From JANNWF01 sp052390415 (GTDB lineage: Bacteria > Pseudomonadota > Gammaproteobacteria > Xanthomonadales > Xanthomonadaceae): a stretch of 25,282 nt of DNA. Location of the stretch: the NCBI GenBank assembly GCA_052390415.1, contig JBQTGY010000161.1, forward strand, positions 1 through 25,282, written 5' to 3'. Below the pieces are notes generated by a model. That model saw nothing but the letters and a program-made list of their open reading frames with translations, did not search any database and had not been told where the DNA came from. Below, one piece after another: positions 1 to 8,189 of this stretch; positions within the stretch are counted from its first letter, which is position 1, and each line of letters begins with the position of its first letter. The position numbers and the translations under genes were made by a program.

Positions 1-113
1 GGAGCGACCAATGCCGCACCAACCTGAACCAGCGCGTTCGCGCCGCTTGTGTCACCCGACACCAGCCCGCATCATTCGTCCTGCAAAGTCGTTATGGCGA
101 CCGTTCAAGAACC

Positions 114-467
114 GGGGGTGTCCTGGCTTCGACGGGGGTTGCGATGTCGACCGGAGCATGCCGAGGGGGCCGCTTTCCTCGTAAATCCAGCAGCAAACTT
201 TTAGACGCCAACGACGACGTCTACGCACTGGCCGCTTAAGGCCTAGCCCCGAACCCGCTTGTGCCTGTGCTCGCGGATGTAGGGTCATTATCACGGGATC
301 GATGGCTGTGGCGACCCGCCAAGAGCCGTCTAGATAAAAGCGGGTGTGGTTGACGGTGTGCCTCGCACGTTGTGTTGCCGTCCGCCGAGAACAAACAACG
401 AGCTAAGCATGTAGCGCCGGAGATTGAGTGCTCTCGGACGGGGGTTCAACTCCCCCCACCTCCACCA
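114..467 (+). ncRNA. ssrA: tmRNA (transfer-messenger RNA)
   Basis: This RNA rescues stalled ribosomes and tags the unfinished protein for proteolysis, working with SmpB. The 5' end GGGGGTG (114-120) pairs with CACCTCC (457-463), followed by the ACCA tail ending at 467. That forms a tRNA-Ala-like acceptor stem with one G-U pair, as in the Escherichia coli molecule. The T-arm GGGTTCAACTCCCC-type sequence lies just upstream of the 3' end. The tag reading frame starts at the resume codon GCC at 207 and reads ANDDVYALAA, stopping at TAA 237-239. The length of 354 nt is normal for a one-piece proteobacterial tmRNA. I did not find a convincing promoter in 1-113, and smpB is not visible in the window. 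Confidence 0.97.
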
Positions 468-472
468 TCTCG

Positions 473-508
473 AAGGGCCTCGGAGTCGTTTCCGGGGCCC
501 TTTTTTTC
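473..508 (+). terminator. Rho-independent terminator of ssrA
   Basis: A 12-bp stem (473-484 with 491-502, one T-G wobble) closes on a 6-nt loop and runs straight into a seven-T tract (501-507). It starts six bases after the CCA end of the tmRNA, so it terminates that transcript. Confidence 0.93.
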
Positions 509-766
509 GCAGTCAACCTTCTCGGCACGGCAGATCGTGATGGCACCGCCGAACTCGCGGTCAACGGGCTGGATGGATCGGCTCGAATCAATGGACCGCG
601 GCACCCCATCTCACCCGAGCCGGCGCTGGGTCGAACTGCGGCGCAAAGGCGACAACTTCATGGACGCCTGCCGCCATGACTAATGTTTCGGTGCCAGACT
701 CGTCCCTCGCGCCTGGCAATTGCAGATCGAATGAGCCCCGAAGTTCCCAACACCACGGATGGTGCG

Positions 767-1156
767 ATGCGCCCCCTGCGCCACCCAACACTTTGGCGCG
801 GGATCGGCTGGCTCATGCTTGCGGTCATCACGGTCGCCATGGCGATGCCGGCACCTGAGGTGGATCTGGCGATTGACCACGCCGACAAATGGGTCCACGT
901 GTTTGCCTTCGCGGTACTGGGGGGCTGGAGCGCACAACTCTATCCGCCCTCACCCGCGCTGGTTCGCCGCGGATTGGGTTTATTGGCGTTCGCGGCGGGC
1001 ACCGAACTGATGCAAGCCATCATTCCCTGGCGCAGCGCCGACTGGGGCGATCTGACCGCGGATGCCTTTGGCGTCGGGTTAGGACTGCTGTTGGCGTTCG
1101 GGCCCGCTGGTCGCGGTCTTTTGCGAGTCGAACGATTGCTGCGTCCAACCACGTGA
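767..1156 (+). CDS. VanZ-like family membrane protein
   Basis: This is a small integral membrane protein of the VanZ-like family. Its biochemical role is generally unknown, though one member confers low-level teicoplanin resistance. Visible family features are the DKWVHVFAFAVLGGW segment after the first membrane helix and the C-terminal WGDLTADAFGVGLGLLLA helix, a typical VanZ ending. Three to four hydrophobic segments are seen in 129 residues, the usual length. I chose ATG 767 because GGATGG lies just upstream and the product then starts close to the first helix. In-frame ATGs at 731 and 683 are alternatives. It follows the tmRNA terminator and is probably transcribed alone. The stretch 509-766 shows nothing else. 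Confidence 0.75.
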   Translation: MRPLRHPTLWRGIGWLMLAVITVAMAMPAPEVDLAIDHADKWVHVFAFAVLGGWSAQLYPPSPALVRRGLGLLAFAAGTELMQAIIPWRSADWGDLTADAFGVGLGLLLAFGPAGRGLLRVERLLRPTT

Positions 1157-1270
1157 CGTCAGCAAGACACCCATGGACGAATCAGAAGCAACCGCGCATT
1201 GAGCGCAGACTTCCCTCACCCATGCTCGACCTGATGCGGACCTCTTTCGATCCGGCCGGCAGCAGATCAC

Positions 1271-3619
1271 TCAAAACACGATGAACCGCGACCAGAAGTC
1301 GCAAAAGGTTTTGCGGTAGTCGTTGATCTCGGCACGTGTCACCACATCCAGGTCGATGGCGACATCACGAGCGGCATTGCGCATCGGCCAGATCGGGTCA
1401 GTGCCACCATTGGGGTCGCCGCTGGTCGCGAAACGTGTCCAGTAACGCTGAACTTTTTGACTGAGTTCAATTTGCGCGGCATTGAAACTTGCGCCTGGAC
1501 CGAACACGAAGCCAATCTCGGCGCCGTGGAATGCACCCAAGGCGGCCGCCTGGGCGAATATGTGGGTATACACATAGCGATACACCGGCTGACCGGCGTT
1601 GGCGTGTTTGAGGGAAAACGCACGCGCCGGGCAGGCAAAACCGATGTCGTCATACAGATCGGCCAAGGCCAGCGTAGGTGTGGCGTAATTGCTGGCGGGA
1701 TACAAGGCCAAGGCTTGGCTGGCAACCTGCGGAATCTGTTGATTGACGATTGCTTCGTACTGGGCGACGGTCTGCGGCTGCAGCGTCGGGCCCAACAACG
1801 TCGTCATCTCGTCGGCGTTGATGCCGACGATCAACGGGACTTGCGCCGCCGTGCCATTCGCCAGGGCGACTCCCGGCGCCACGGGCAACGCGAAATCGTC
1901 ATCGACGTGGCCGAAATTCTCGCCCTCACGACCGATGCCGATGCTCGGCTGCGTGACGTCAATCAAGCTCTGCCAATCGATGCTGCGCATGCAGGCCTTG
2001 CGGTCGGTGCTACTGGCGCAACCGGCATTGAAAACCACGCGTTCACCCTGCGAATAGGCCGCCGCTTGAGTCGCGCTCGCGGTGTCGAGCTGCGGCAAAC
2101 TCACCGGGCAGGCGCCACTCTGGATGATGGCGCGATGAAACAGACCGCTTGCCGCGGGACTGGCCATCAGCGCGCAGACCGAGCGACCACCGGCCGACTC
2201 GCCAAAAATAGTGACCCGCCGCGGATCGCCACCGAAGGCGGCGATGTTGTCGCGCACCCACTTCAATGCCTCGATCTGATCGAGCAGGCCGTAATTGCCG
2301 GCGGTCGGATGGTCGGGCGCTTCGCCGGCGAACTCGCGCATGGCCAGAAAGCCCAGTGGACCCAGTCGATAATTGATCGAGACGGCGACCACACCGTCGT
2401 CTGCGAGCACCGCATTGTCATAAACCAGGCGTCCATCGCTGAGGCGGGTTTCCGCGGCCGAACCTTGGGTCAGCCCACCACCGTGAATCCAGACCATGAC
2501 CGGCAAGCCGCCCGCAGGCACCTGCACAGGCGCAGAGACGTTGAGTTGCAGGCAGTCCTCGCTGCGCGGTCCCAGATCGGATTGCGCAATGCCCTCGCCG
2601 ACTGCATTTTGTGCGCAGGAGGGGCCGCGCGAAAAAGCGCGTAGCACACTGGCGCGTGGCAGTGCCGGCTGCGGGGCGCGCCAACGCAGATTGCCCAGCG
2701 GAGGCGCGACATAGGGGATCGCCAGGTAACGCGTCTGCGCACCTTCTACCCGGCCTTCCACGATGCCCTCGCGAGTCGCAACCACAGCCGCGGGGGGCGG
2801 TGTGGACAGCAGCACCTGCAGGGGTCGATCACCGCGAATGAACTGTCCGCCGACACCGAACGGGTAGCTCATGGCCAAGGCCGCCCGGTTGAATGTCACG
2901 TCATTGCGCGGCGTGATCAGCGTGATCGACGCATCGCCGGCTGGACTCAATACCAGTGGCTGGCTTGGGCATTGCCGGCAGTATCCGCGCGCAAATCGCA
3001 GCATCGGCCCGAGTTCACTGACCTCAGGCGCATGACCCGCAAACGCCCAGCGCGGCTTGCCTGCGGCGTCGTAGACATACAGCGTCGAGAACGCAACCGC
3101 CGTGCCATTGACGGGGAATCGATAGGTAATCAGCCCCCAACCGCGATCGACCTCGCCGGCATACCAACTGCCTGACAACGCCGACTCCGCAATCGCGACA
3201 GCCGGTAACAGGGGTTCCAGGCACCATCGATTCGACTGCCCATCGATGACAAAGCGCACGTCGAATAGTTGGGTGGCACCGGGTCGGGCGCTGCCGTCGC
3301 CGCAGTCCGACACATTCGTGATCTGCCGAATCTCAAACCCTGAATAGCGTTGGTGTATCGACGGCAGCGCGTTGGCGCTGGCGCGGTATTCGATCAGTTC
3401 GCCCACGGCCGTATTCGCGACGATAGAGGCATCGATCAAATACCAGATCGGTTCACCCGCACTGTCGAACGAGAACAACCCGCCGACCAAACGGTCGCCC
3501 ACGATCTGCCAATCCATGCCGTGGCCGTCGCGGGTGCGGTCAAACCACGCGCCACTGGTAGGCGCAGCGTGGGTGGTTGCGGTCAAGAACAGCAGCGAGG
3601 CGAGGATCAAAATGCGCAC
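1271..3619 (-). CDS. secreted type B carboxylesterase with N-terminal tandem Trp/Gly-rich repeats
   Basis: This is an alpha/beta-hydrolase of the carboxylesterase type B family, predicted to hydrolyse ester bonds of unknown substrates outside the cytoplasm. I chose the GTG at 3619 because it places a signal peptide (RILILASLLFLTATTHA) at the N-terminus; the reading frame stays open to 3763 without a better start. From this start the product is 782 residues. Residues about 20-120 and 148-250 are two related repeats sharing a G-x-W-[YF]-x-x-x-x-R-G-x-G pattern followed by a [YF]-D-x-A-G-x-P-x-W motif. The esterase domain spans about 280-782, with oxyanion HGGG (379-382), EDCLQLN (354-360), the nucleophile in GESAGG (Ser475) and a C-terminal FHGAEIGFVFG carrying the likely catalytic His. 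The repeat-esterase fusion makes it about 250 residues longer than ordinary bacterial family members. It stands alone, divergent from the thioredoxin gene. Confidence 0.9.
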   Translation of the reverse strand: MRILILASLLFLTATTHAAPTSGAWFDRTRDGHGMDWQIVGDRLVGGLFSFDSAGEPIWYLIDASIVANTAVGELIEYRASANALPSIHQRYSGFEIRQITNVSDCGDGSARPGATQLFDVRFVIDGQSNRWCLEPLLPAVAIAESALSGSWYAGEVDRGWGLITYRFPVNGTAVAFSTLYVYDAAGKPRWAFAGHAPEVSELGPMLRFARGYCRQCPSQPLVLSPAGDASITLITPRNDVTFNRAALAMSYPFGVGGQFIRGDRPLQVLLSTPPPAAVVATREGIVEGRVEGAQTRYLAIPYVAPPLGNLRWRAPQPALPRASVLRAFSRGPSCAQNAVGEGIAQSDLGPRSEDCLQLNVSAPVQVPAGGLPVMVWIHGGGLTQGSAAETRLSDGRLVYDNAVLADDGVVAVSINYRLGPLGFLAMREFAGEAPDHPTAGNYGLLDQIEALKWVRDNIAAFGGDPRRVTIFGESAGGRSVCALMASPAASGLFHRAIIQSGACPVSLPQLDTASATQAAAYSQGERVVFNAGCASSTDRKACMRSIDWQSLIDVTQPSIGIGREGENFGHVDDDFALPVAPGVALANGTAAQVPLIVGINADEMTTLLGPTLQPQTVAQYEAIVNQQIPQVASQALALYPASNYATPTLALADLYDDIGFACPARAFSLKHANAGQPVYRYVYTHIFAQAAALGAFHGAEIGFVFGPGASFNAAQIELSQKVQRYWTRFATSGDPNGGTDPIWPMRNAARDVAIDLDVVTRAEINDYRKTFCDFWSRFIVF

Positions 3620-3788
3620 AGAGAGTTCCGGCGAGGGGATGGCAGTTGCTTTAACGCTGGGGATTGTGAGGCGTTGACGGGTGGCAGCAGCGATTACCTT
3701 GAAATCAGCGGAACACGTTCGCGTGCCGCGGGCGCCTTCGCCTCGCTCGGTCCGCACTACCAAAGCGTGCGGGGGTGAGTTGCGCGGC

Positions 3789-3794
3789 TAGAAT
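3789..3794 (+). promoter_or_regulatory. possible -10 element (TAGAAT) for the thioredoxin/CcdA pair
   Basis: TAGAAT lies 87 bases before the ATG at 3881 and matches the -10 consensus at five of six positions. No good -35 hexamer is found at the right distance, so this is only a candidate. Confidence 0.25.
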
Positions 3795-3880
3795 GCTTGT
3801 GCCGGGGTCCATGGGCACATTCAATCATCGCCTGGATCACGCTCCCGTTACGTTACGTCATCCATTGCCGAGAATTCGCC

Positions 3881-4318
3881 ATGTCGCCAGTCGTGCCGCG
3901 CTTCACGTGCTTGCTCACCCTCGCCATGCTGTGGATCGCCGCGACGCCCGTCGCCAACGCGCAGTCGATCTACGAACCCTACAGCAGCGAGCGGCTGGCC
4001 AGTTTGCAGGCCGAAGGCAAGACCGTGCTGGTGGATGTTTTTGCCGATTGGTGCCCCACCTGTCGTGCGCAATCGATCGTGCTGGATGCGGCCCTGCGTG
4101 AGCCACGTTATGCAGACCTGGCGAAACTCAAGGTGGATTGGGACGATCAGCGCGACGCTGCACGCGCCTTGGGTGCGCCTCGGCAGAGCACCCTGCTGCT
4201 GTTTCGCGGTGGCAAGCGGCTAGCCTTGTCGGTTGCCGAAACCGGCGATGCCAAGCTGCGCGAGTTTCTGGACAAGGGGGTGAACGCAACCGGCGTGCAG
4301 GCTCCGAAAGCCAAGTAA
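3881..4318 (+). CDS. periplasmic thioredoxin-fold protein (WCPTC)
   Basis: This is an exported thiol-disulfide protein, probably a reductant or relay in the periplasm. The N-terminal 28 residues form a clear signal peptide ending in VANA-QS, which fixes the ATG at 3881 as the start (the upstream in-frame ATG at 3797 would bury it). The thioredoxin active site VDVFADWCPTC puts the redox cysteines at 58 and 61, and RQSTLLLFRGGK resembles the strand following the usual cis-Pro loop, although the canonical Pro is not obvious. Length is 145 residues. It is followed after 8 bp by a CcdA/DsbD-type membrane protein, so the two most likely form one electron-transfer module equivalent to the beta and gamma parts of DsbD. 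The identity of its target proteins cannot be read from the sequence. Confidence 0.85.
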   Translation: MSPVVPRFTCLLTLAMLWIAATPVANAQSIYEPYSSERLASLQAEGKTVLVDVFADWCPTCRAQSIVLDAALREPRYADLAKLKVDWDDQRDAARALGAPRQSTLLLFRGGKRLALSVAETGDAKLREFLDKGVNATGVQAPKAK

Positions 4319-4326
4319 GACTTGGC

Positions 4327-5064
4327 ATGGAATCCTCCCTGCCCGGCTTGGCGACCCTGGGGCTGGCGTTTGTCGCCGGTTTGCTCACCACCTTGAATCC
4401 CTGTGTGCTGCCGGTATTGCCCATGGTGGCCGCCTCCGCAACCGGCCGCAGTCGCTGGGGCCTGGTCACGCTGATCGTGGGGCTCGCGCTGACGTTCACC
4501 GTGATTGGCGTGGCGCTGGCGAGCAGCGGTCAGTTGTTCGGACTGGATGACCGCAGCCTGCGACCCGCCGCCGGCGTGTTGATGGCGGTGATCGGACTGA
4601 TCCTGTTGAGCGAGCGATTGCGCGCCGCGCTGGCAAGGATCACCGGCGTGTTGGGCAATGCAAGTGGCAATGCACTGACGCGCATCCGCAGCGATCACCC
4701 CGCTGCGCAGTTTGGCGTTGGCATGTTGATGGGTGTGGCCTGGAGCCCCTGCGTCGGTCCGACCTTGGGCGCGGCGATTGGTTTGGCTGCAAGTGGCGGC
4801 GGAACCACCGGCGCGGCGATGGTGATGAGTGTCTTCAGTGTCGCCGCGGTGCTGCCGTTGGCGATCGTTGGCTTACTGGGTCGCGGCCTGGTTGAACGCC
4901 ATCGAAATTCATTGCTGCGGGCCGGCGATGCCGGCCGCACCTTGATGGGCTGGAGTTTGCTGGTGATTGGCTTGCTGGTTGTCAGCGGCATCGACAAGTG
5001 GTTGGAAGCACAATTCCTGGTGCTGATGCCCGAGTGGCTGGTGGCGCTGACGACGCGTTACTGA
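4327..5064 (+). CDS. CcdA/DsbD-type transmembrane thiol-disulfide transporter
   Basis: This membrane protein of the cytochrome c biogenesis/DsbD transmembrane family moves electrons from cytoplasmic thioredoxin to periplasmic thiol proteins. The 245-residue product has about six hydrophobic helices and the two family cysteines, in TTLNPCVLPVLP (Cys26) and AWSPCVGPTLG (Cys142), each followed by a proline-containing kink as expected. It lacks the periplasmic DsbD alpha and gamma domains. The thioredoxin encoded 8 bp upstream probably supplies the gamma-like partner. I chose ATG 4327 because the NPC helix follows directly; the frame is open further upstream but overlaps the thioredoxin gene. The two genes are almost certainly co-transcribed and end in a convergent junction with alr. 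Confidence 0.88.
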   Translation: MESSLPGLATLGLAFVAGLLTTLNPCVLPVLPMVAASATGRSRWGLVTLIVGLALTFTVIGVALASSGQLFGLDDRSLRPAAGVLMAVIGLILLSERLRAALARITGVLGNASGNALTRIRSDHPAAQFGVGMLMGVAWSPCVGPTLGAAIGLAASGGGTTGAAMVMSVFSVAAVLPLAIVGLLGRGLVERHRNSLLRAGDAGRTLMGWSLLVIGLLVVSGIDKWLEAQFLVLMPEWLVALTTRY

Positions 5065-5130
5065 CGCATTTGCGACGGCATTTCTGGGCAGGTCGTTGCG
5101 ACCCACCGACTTCGTCAAACACTGCCTTCG

Positions 5131-6207
5131 TCAGTCTTCGATGAAGCGCACGCGCCGGGTGATGCCACAGGTCAACTCGTAGCCGATGGTGCCGGCCGCC
5201 GCCGCGACTTCTTCAACCGCCAATCCTTTGCCCCAGAGCACAACCGCATCACCGACCTTGGGGTTGGCGACACTGCTCAAGTCAATCGCCAACAGGTCCA
5301 TCGACACTCGGCCCACCGTACGCGCGCGTTGACCATTGACCAACACCGGGGAGCCGGTCGGGGCGTGGCGTGGATAGCCGTCCCCATATCCCATCGCTGC
5401 AATGCCGATGCACATGTCGGTGGGCGCTGCGAAACTGCCGCCATAACCCAGCCGTTCGCCCTGATTCAGGCGATTGATGGCGATCAGACCGGTCGACAGC
5501 GTCATCGCCGGTTGCAAGCCGAAACTCGACGCCGGCCGATCATCCACCACCGACAGGCCATACAAAGCGCCACCCGGCCGTACCCAATCCGCGTGCGAGG
5601 TCGGCCAACCCAACACCGCGGCCGAGTTCGCCAACGAACGTTGACCAGGAAGATCACGTGTGGCTTCGGCGAATACAGCGATTTGTTCGGTGGTGGTGGC
5701 GGCCGTAAATTCATCGGAACGGGCAAAGTGGGTCATCAGCACGATGTCGGGCGCGACGTTGGGCAAGGCCCGTAACCTTGTATAGGCATTGACGGCATCA
5801 CCGGGCGCAAACCCCAACCGGTGCATGCCGCTGTCAATCTTCAACCAGACGCGGATCGGTGAGGCGATCCGATCTGCCTCCAACAAACGTAGTTGCGAGA
5901 CGTGATGGACCACCGTATCCAGCTGTAACTGGCGTAGCAGCGGCAGATCGGCGGCTTCGTCGATGCCCGACAGCAGCACGATGCGTTGCGAAAGGCCGGC
6001 CGCTCGCAAACGTTGTGCATCCGAGATGGCCGCCACCCCGAACGCATCCGCCCCATTCAAGGCGTGGGCGACGCGCTCCAGGCCATGCCCGTACCCATCG
6101 GCCTTGACCACCGCCAGCACCTTCGAAGTGGGCGCAACCCGTCGCACCTGCGCCAGGTTGGCACGTAACGCATCAAGATGGATGGTGGCGACGGTGGGTC
6201 GAGACAT
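5131..6207 (-). CDS. alr: alanine racemase
   Basis: This PLP enzyme interconverts L- and D-alanine and supplies D-Ala for peptidoglycan in the cytoplasm. The 358-residue product matches family length. The PLP-binding lysine is in AVVKADGYGHG (Lys35), and the second catalytic base is the tyrosine in ERLGYGGSF (Tyr255). MHRLGF and the C-terminal CGITRRVRF are also typical. The ATG at 6207 gives a normal N-terminus (SRPTVATIHLDALRANL). It lies downstream of dnaB in the same orientation, a conserved neighbourhood in Gammaproteobacteria. The 332-bp spacer containing a palindromic repeat could separate the two transcripts. The dadX paralogue cannot be excluded by sequence alone, but the dnaB linkage favours alr. 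Confidence 0.95.
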   Translation of the reverse strand: MSRPTVATIHLDALRANLAQVRRVAPTSKVLAVVKADGYGHGLERVAHALNGADAFGVAAISDAQRLRAAGLSQRIVLLSGIDEAADLPLLRQLQLDTVVHHVSQLRLLEADRIASPIRVWLKIDSGMHRLGFAPGDAVNAYTRLRALPNVAPDIVLMTHFARSDEFTAATTTEQIAVFAEATRDLPGQRSLANSAAVLGWPTSHADWVRPGGALYGLSVVDDRPASSFGLQPAMTLSTGLIAINRLNQGERLGYGGSFAAPTDMCIGIAAMGYGDGYPRHAPTGSPVLVNGQRARTVGRVSMDLLAIDLSSVANPKVGDAVVLWGKGLAVEEVAAAAGTIGYELTCGITRRVRFIED

Positions 6208-6337
6208 GCGAACAGGAGGTCAGTGGAAACGGATGGCCAGTGTGGCCAGCGCGACGAGTAGTTTGCGGGCGATGTGTGGCGAAATGCGGGCAAGCAGCAA
6301 GCGATCCCGTTTCCATCAAACAACAGCAGCAACGGCC

Positions 6338-6460
6338 TCAACACGGAGGCGCAGAAAACGCGCAGGGACGCAGAGAAAAGCGAGAGTCGGAGAAGCAAGT
6401 GCCGGGCTGCGAATTCGTCTGACTCTGCGAACCTCTGCCTCCTCTGCGCCTCCGCGTTGA
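6338..6460. repeat. 123-bp palindromic repeat element, copy A (alr-dnaB spacer)
   Basis: The element is bounded by 18-bp inverted repeats (6338-6355 and 6443-6460) that differ at one position. The arms read TCAACxCGGAGGCGCAGA inward. The interior holds a GGGACGCAGAGAAAA segment and a spaced second dyad. A second copy of almost the same length and arm sequence lies at 8190-8313 in the same orientation. No open frame is credible here. The arms resemble a widely dispersed proteobacterial intergenic palindrome. It occupies most of the 6208-6539 gap, and I see nothing else there. Confidence 0.8.
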
Positions 6461-6539
6461 AGATGTTTGCTCTCTGGAACCTTGCAGATCAGTCCGTTTG
6501 CTCCTCGCCCGCTGAACTGCAACGGCGTGCGGAAGGTTT

Positions 6540-7931
6540 CTACTCGAACGACCCGCCATAACTCGACGAGGTGTGGTTGTCGAACAAGGTGAATTGGCCG
6601 TGGAAGGCGAGTTTGAGCATGCCGGTGGGGCCGTTGCGGTGTTTGCCGATGATGATCTCGGCCAGGCCCTTGTCGGCGGAATCCGGGTGGTAATACTCGT
6701 CGCGGTAGATGAAGACGATCAGGTCCGCGTCCTGCTCGATGGCGCCGGATTCGCGCAAGTCGGCCATCACCGGGCGTTTGTCGGTACGCGATTCCAGTGA
6801 GCGGTTGAGCTGCGACAACGCAATTACCGGCACATTGAGTTCCTTGGCCAAGGCCTTCAAGGAACGGGAGATCTCGGAAATTTCGGTCGCTCGGTTTTCC
6901 TTGCTGCCTGGCACCTGCATCAACTGCAAGTAGTCGATGACGATCAGACCCAGATCGTGTTCGCGTGCCAGCCGTCGCGCCCGCGAGCGCAGTTCGGTCG
7001 GTGACAGCGCGGGGGTGTCATCAATGAAAATCTTGGCCTCGTTCAACAAACTGATCGAGCTGCTGACGCGGCTCCAGTCCTCGTCTTCCAGTTGACCGGT
7101 GCGCAGGCGTTGCTGGTTGATACGACCCAAGGAAGAAATCAATCGAAAGGCCAACTGCGAGGACGACATTTCCATCGAGAAGACAGCCACAGCCTTCTTG
7201 GTCTTGATCGCCGAGAACTGGGCGATGTTGAGCGCCAGCGCGGTTTTACCCATTGCCGGGCGTGCCGCCAGAATGATCAGATCCGAAGGCTGCAAACCTG
7301 CTGTGCGCTCGTCGAATTCGGTGAAACCGGTTTCCAGGCCAGTGACCACGCCCTTGGCGTCGTAACGCTCCTGCAGGATGCGGAACGTGTCTCGCAACGC
7401 CGCTTTCATGCCGACGAAGCCCTTGCGGCCACGCATGCCGGCTTCCGCAATTCGGAACACGGCTTGTTCGGCGGACTCGAGCACGTCGCGACTGGCTCGC
7501 CCTTCCGGCTGAAAGCCGTCGTTCGCAATCTGCGTGCCGACGTCGATGAGCTGCCGCAGGATGGATTTCTCGCGCACGATGTCGGCGTACGCAATGATGT
7601 TTGCGGCGCTCGGCGTGGTGCTGGCCAACTCGATGACATAACCCGCGCCGCCGACCTGCTCACTCAGGCCTTGCGCCTCGAACCACTCACCCAAGGTGAC
7701 CGCGTCGCTGGGCTGACTCTTTTCGCTCAAGGTGCCGATGGCGCGAAAAATCAGCTGGTGATCACGCCGATAGAAGTCTTCCTCGCGCAGTTTGTCGGCC
7801 ACCTTGTCCCAGGCTTCGCGCGACAACATGAGCCCACCCAACACCGCTTGTTCGGCGTCGATGGAATGCGGCGGAATACGCAGCGAATCGCTGCGCTCAA
7901 GTCGGCGGGGAGCGGGAAAAACGGCGGCCAT
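6540..7931 (-). CDS. dnaB: replicative DNA helicase DnaB
   Basis: DnaB is the hexameric 5'-3' helicase that unwinds the replication fork and interacts with primase. The 463-residue product has the N-terminal DnaB domain (PHSIDAEQAVLGGLM, about 20-125), a linker, and the RecA-like ATPase domain. Walker A is ARPAMGKT (223-230), Walker B is IVIDY (330-334), and the conserved KHRNGPTG near the C-terminus is present. No intein interrupts the Walker A region, a common insertion site in this family. I chose ATG 7931; a TTG one codon upstream is in frame but less likely. It follows rplI at a distance of about 740 bp rather than closely, so it probably has its own promoter. Confidence 0.97.
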   Translation of the reverse strand: MAAVFPAPRRLERSDSLRIPPHSIDAEQAVLGGLMLSREAWDKVADKLREEDFYRRDHQLIFRAIGTLSEKSQPSDAVTLGEWFEAQGLSEQVGGAGYVIELASTTPSAANIIAYADIVREKSILRQLIDVGTQIANDGFQPEGRASRDVLESAEQAVFRIAEAGMRGRKGFVGMKAALRDTFRILQERYDAKGVVTGLETGFTEFDERTAGLQPSDLIILAARPAMGKTALALNIAQFSAIKTKKAVAVFSMEMSSSQLAFRLISSLGRINQQRLRTGQLEDEDWSRVSSSISLLNEAKIFIDDTPALSPTELRSRARRLAREHDLGLIVIDYLQLMQVPGSKENRATEISEISRSLKALAKELNVPVIALSQLNRSLESRTDKRPVMADLRESGAIEQDADLIVFIYRDEYYHPDSADKGLAEIIIGKHRNGPTGMLKLAFHGQFTLFDNHTSSSYGGSFE

Positions 7932-8040
7932 CAAGCGGTCCGAAGTGGTTGATTAGCATGATCAGCAGGGAGGATCCGCTGTGGCGGATGACGGCAGCGC
8001 TGCGCTGATACCAGCCTCCCGAGCGCGAACCGGGCCACGC

Positions 8041-8069
8041 ATGATACGGAGCCGAAGCGAGTGACGGTA
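8041..8069 (-). promoter_or_regulatory. weak candidate promoter for dnaB
   Basis: On the minus strand TATCAT (8041-8046) is a good -10 match, and the same -10 hexamer is used by the rpsF promoter. At 17 bp spacing the -35 region (8064-8069) is poor. A consensus DnaA box lies just upstream. The implied leader is about 105 nt. Confidence 0.3.
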
Positions 8070-8079
8070 TGCACATCTC

Positions 8080-8088
8080 TGTGGATAA
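8080..8088 (-). promoter_or_regulatory. consensus DnaA box upstream of dnaB
   Basis: The plus strand reads TGTGGATAA, the exact complement of the consensus DnaA-binding box TTATCCACA. It sits about 150 bp upstream of the dnaB start and next to a possible -10/-35 pair. I saw no second clear box nearby, so it is not an origin. It may be a regulatory site or a chance match. Confidence 0.5.
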
Positions 8089-8189
8089 GCTGGGGAGAGA
8101 CGGGGGACAGCCAGTGGTAACACCCGTCATAGGTGTTTGCAGTCTCAGGCGCTGCGACGCTCTCGCCAGCAAATCACCATAACAATGCT

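Noticed and set aside
1457..2644. Open frame of 395 codons antisense to the carboxylesterase
   Set aside because: Overlaps the esterase catalytic domain on the other strand; composition-driven and without recognisable features.
5090..5108. Small hairpin GGTCG/CGACC between the CcdA gene and alr
   Set aside because: Only a 5-bp stem with no T-tract; too weak to call a terminator.
7092..7952. Open frame of 286 codons antisense to dnaB
   Set aside because: Lies over conserved DnaB sequence and has no family features.
8080..8088. Replication origin suggested by the DnaA box near dnaB
   Set aside because: Only one consensus box is seen, with no AT-rich unwinding region and no dnaA/dnaN/gidA neighbours.
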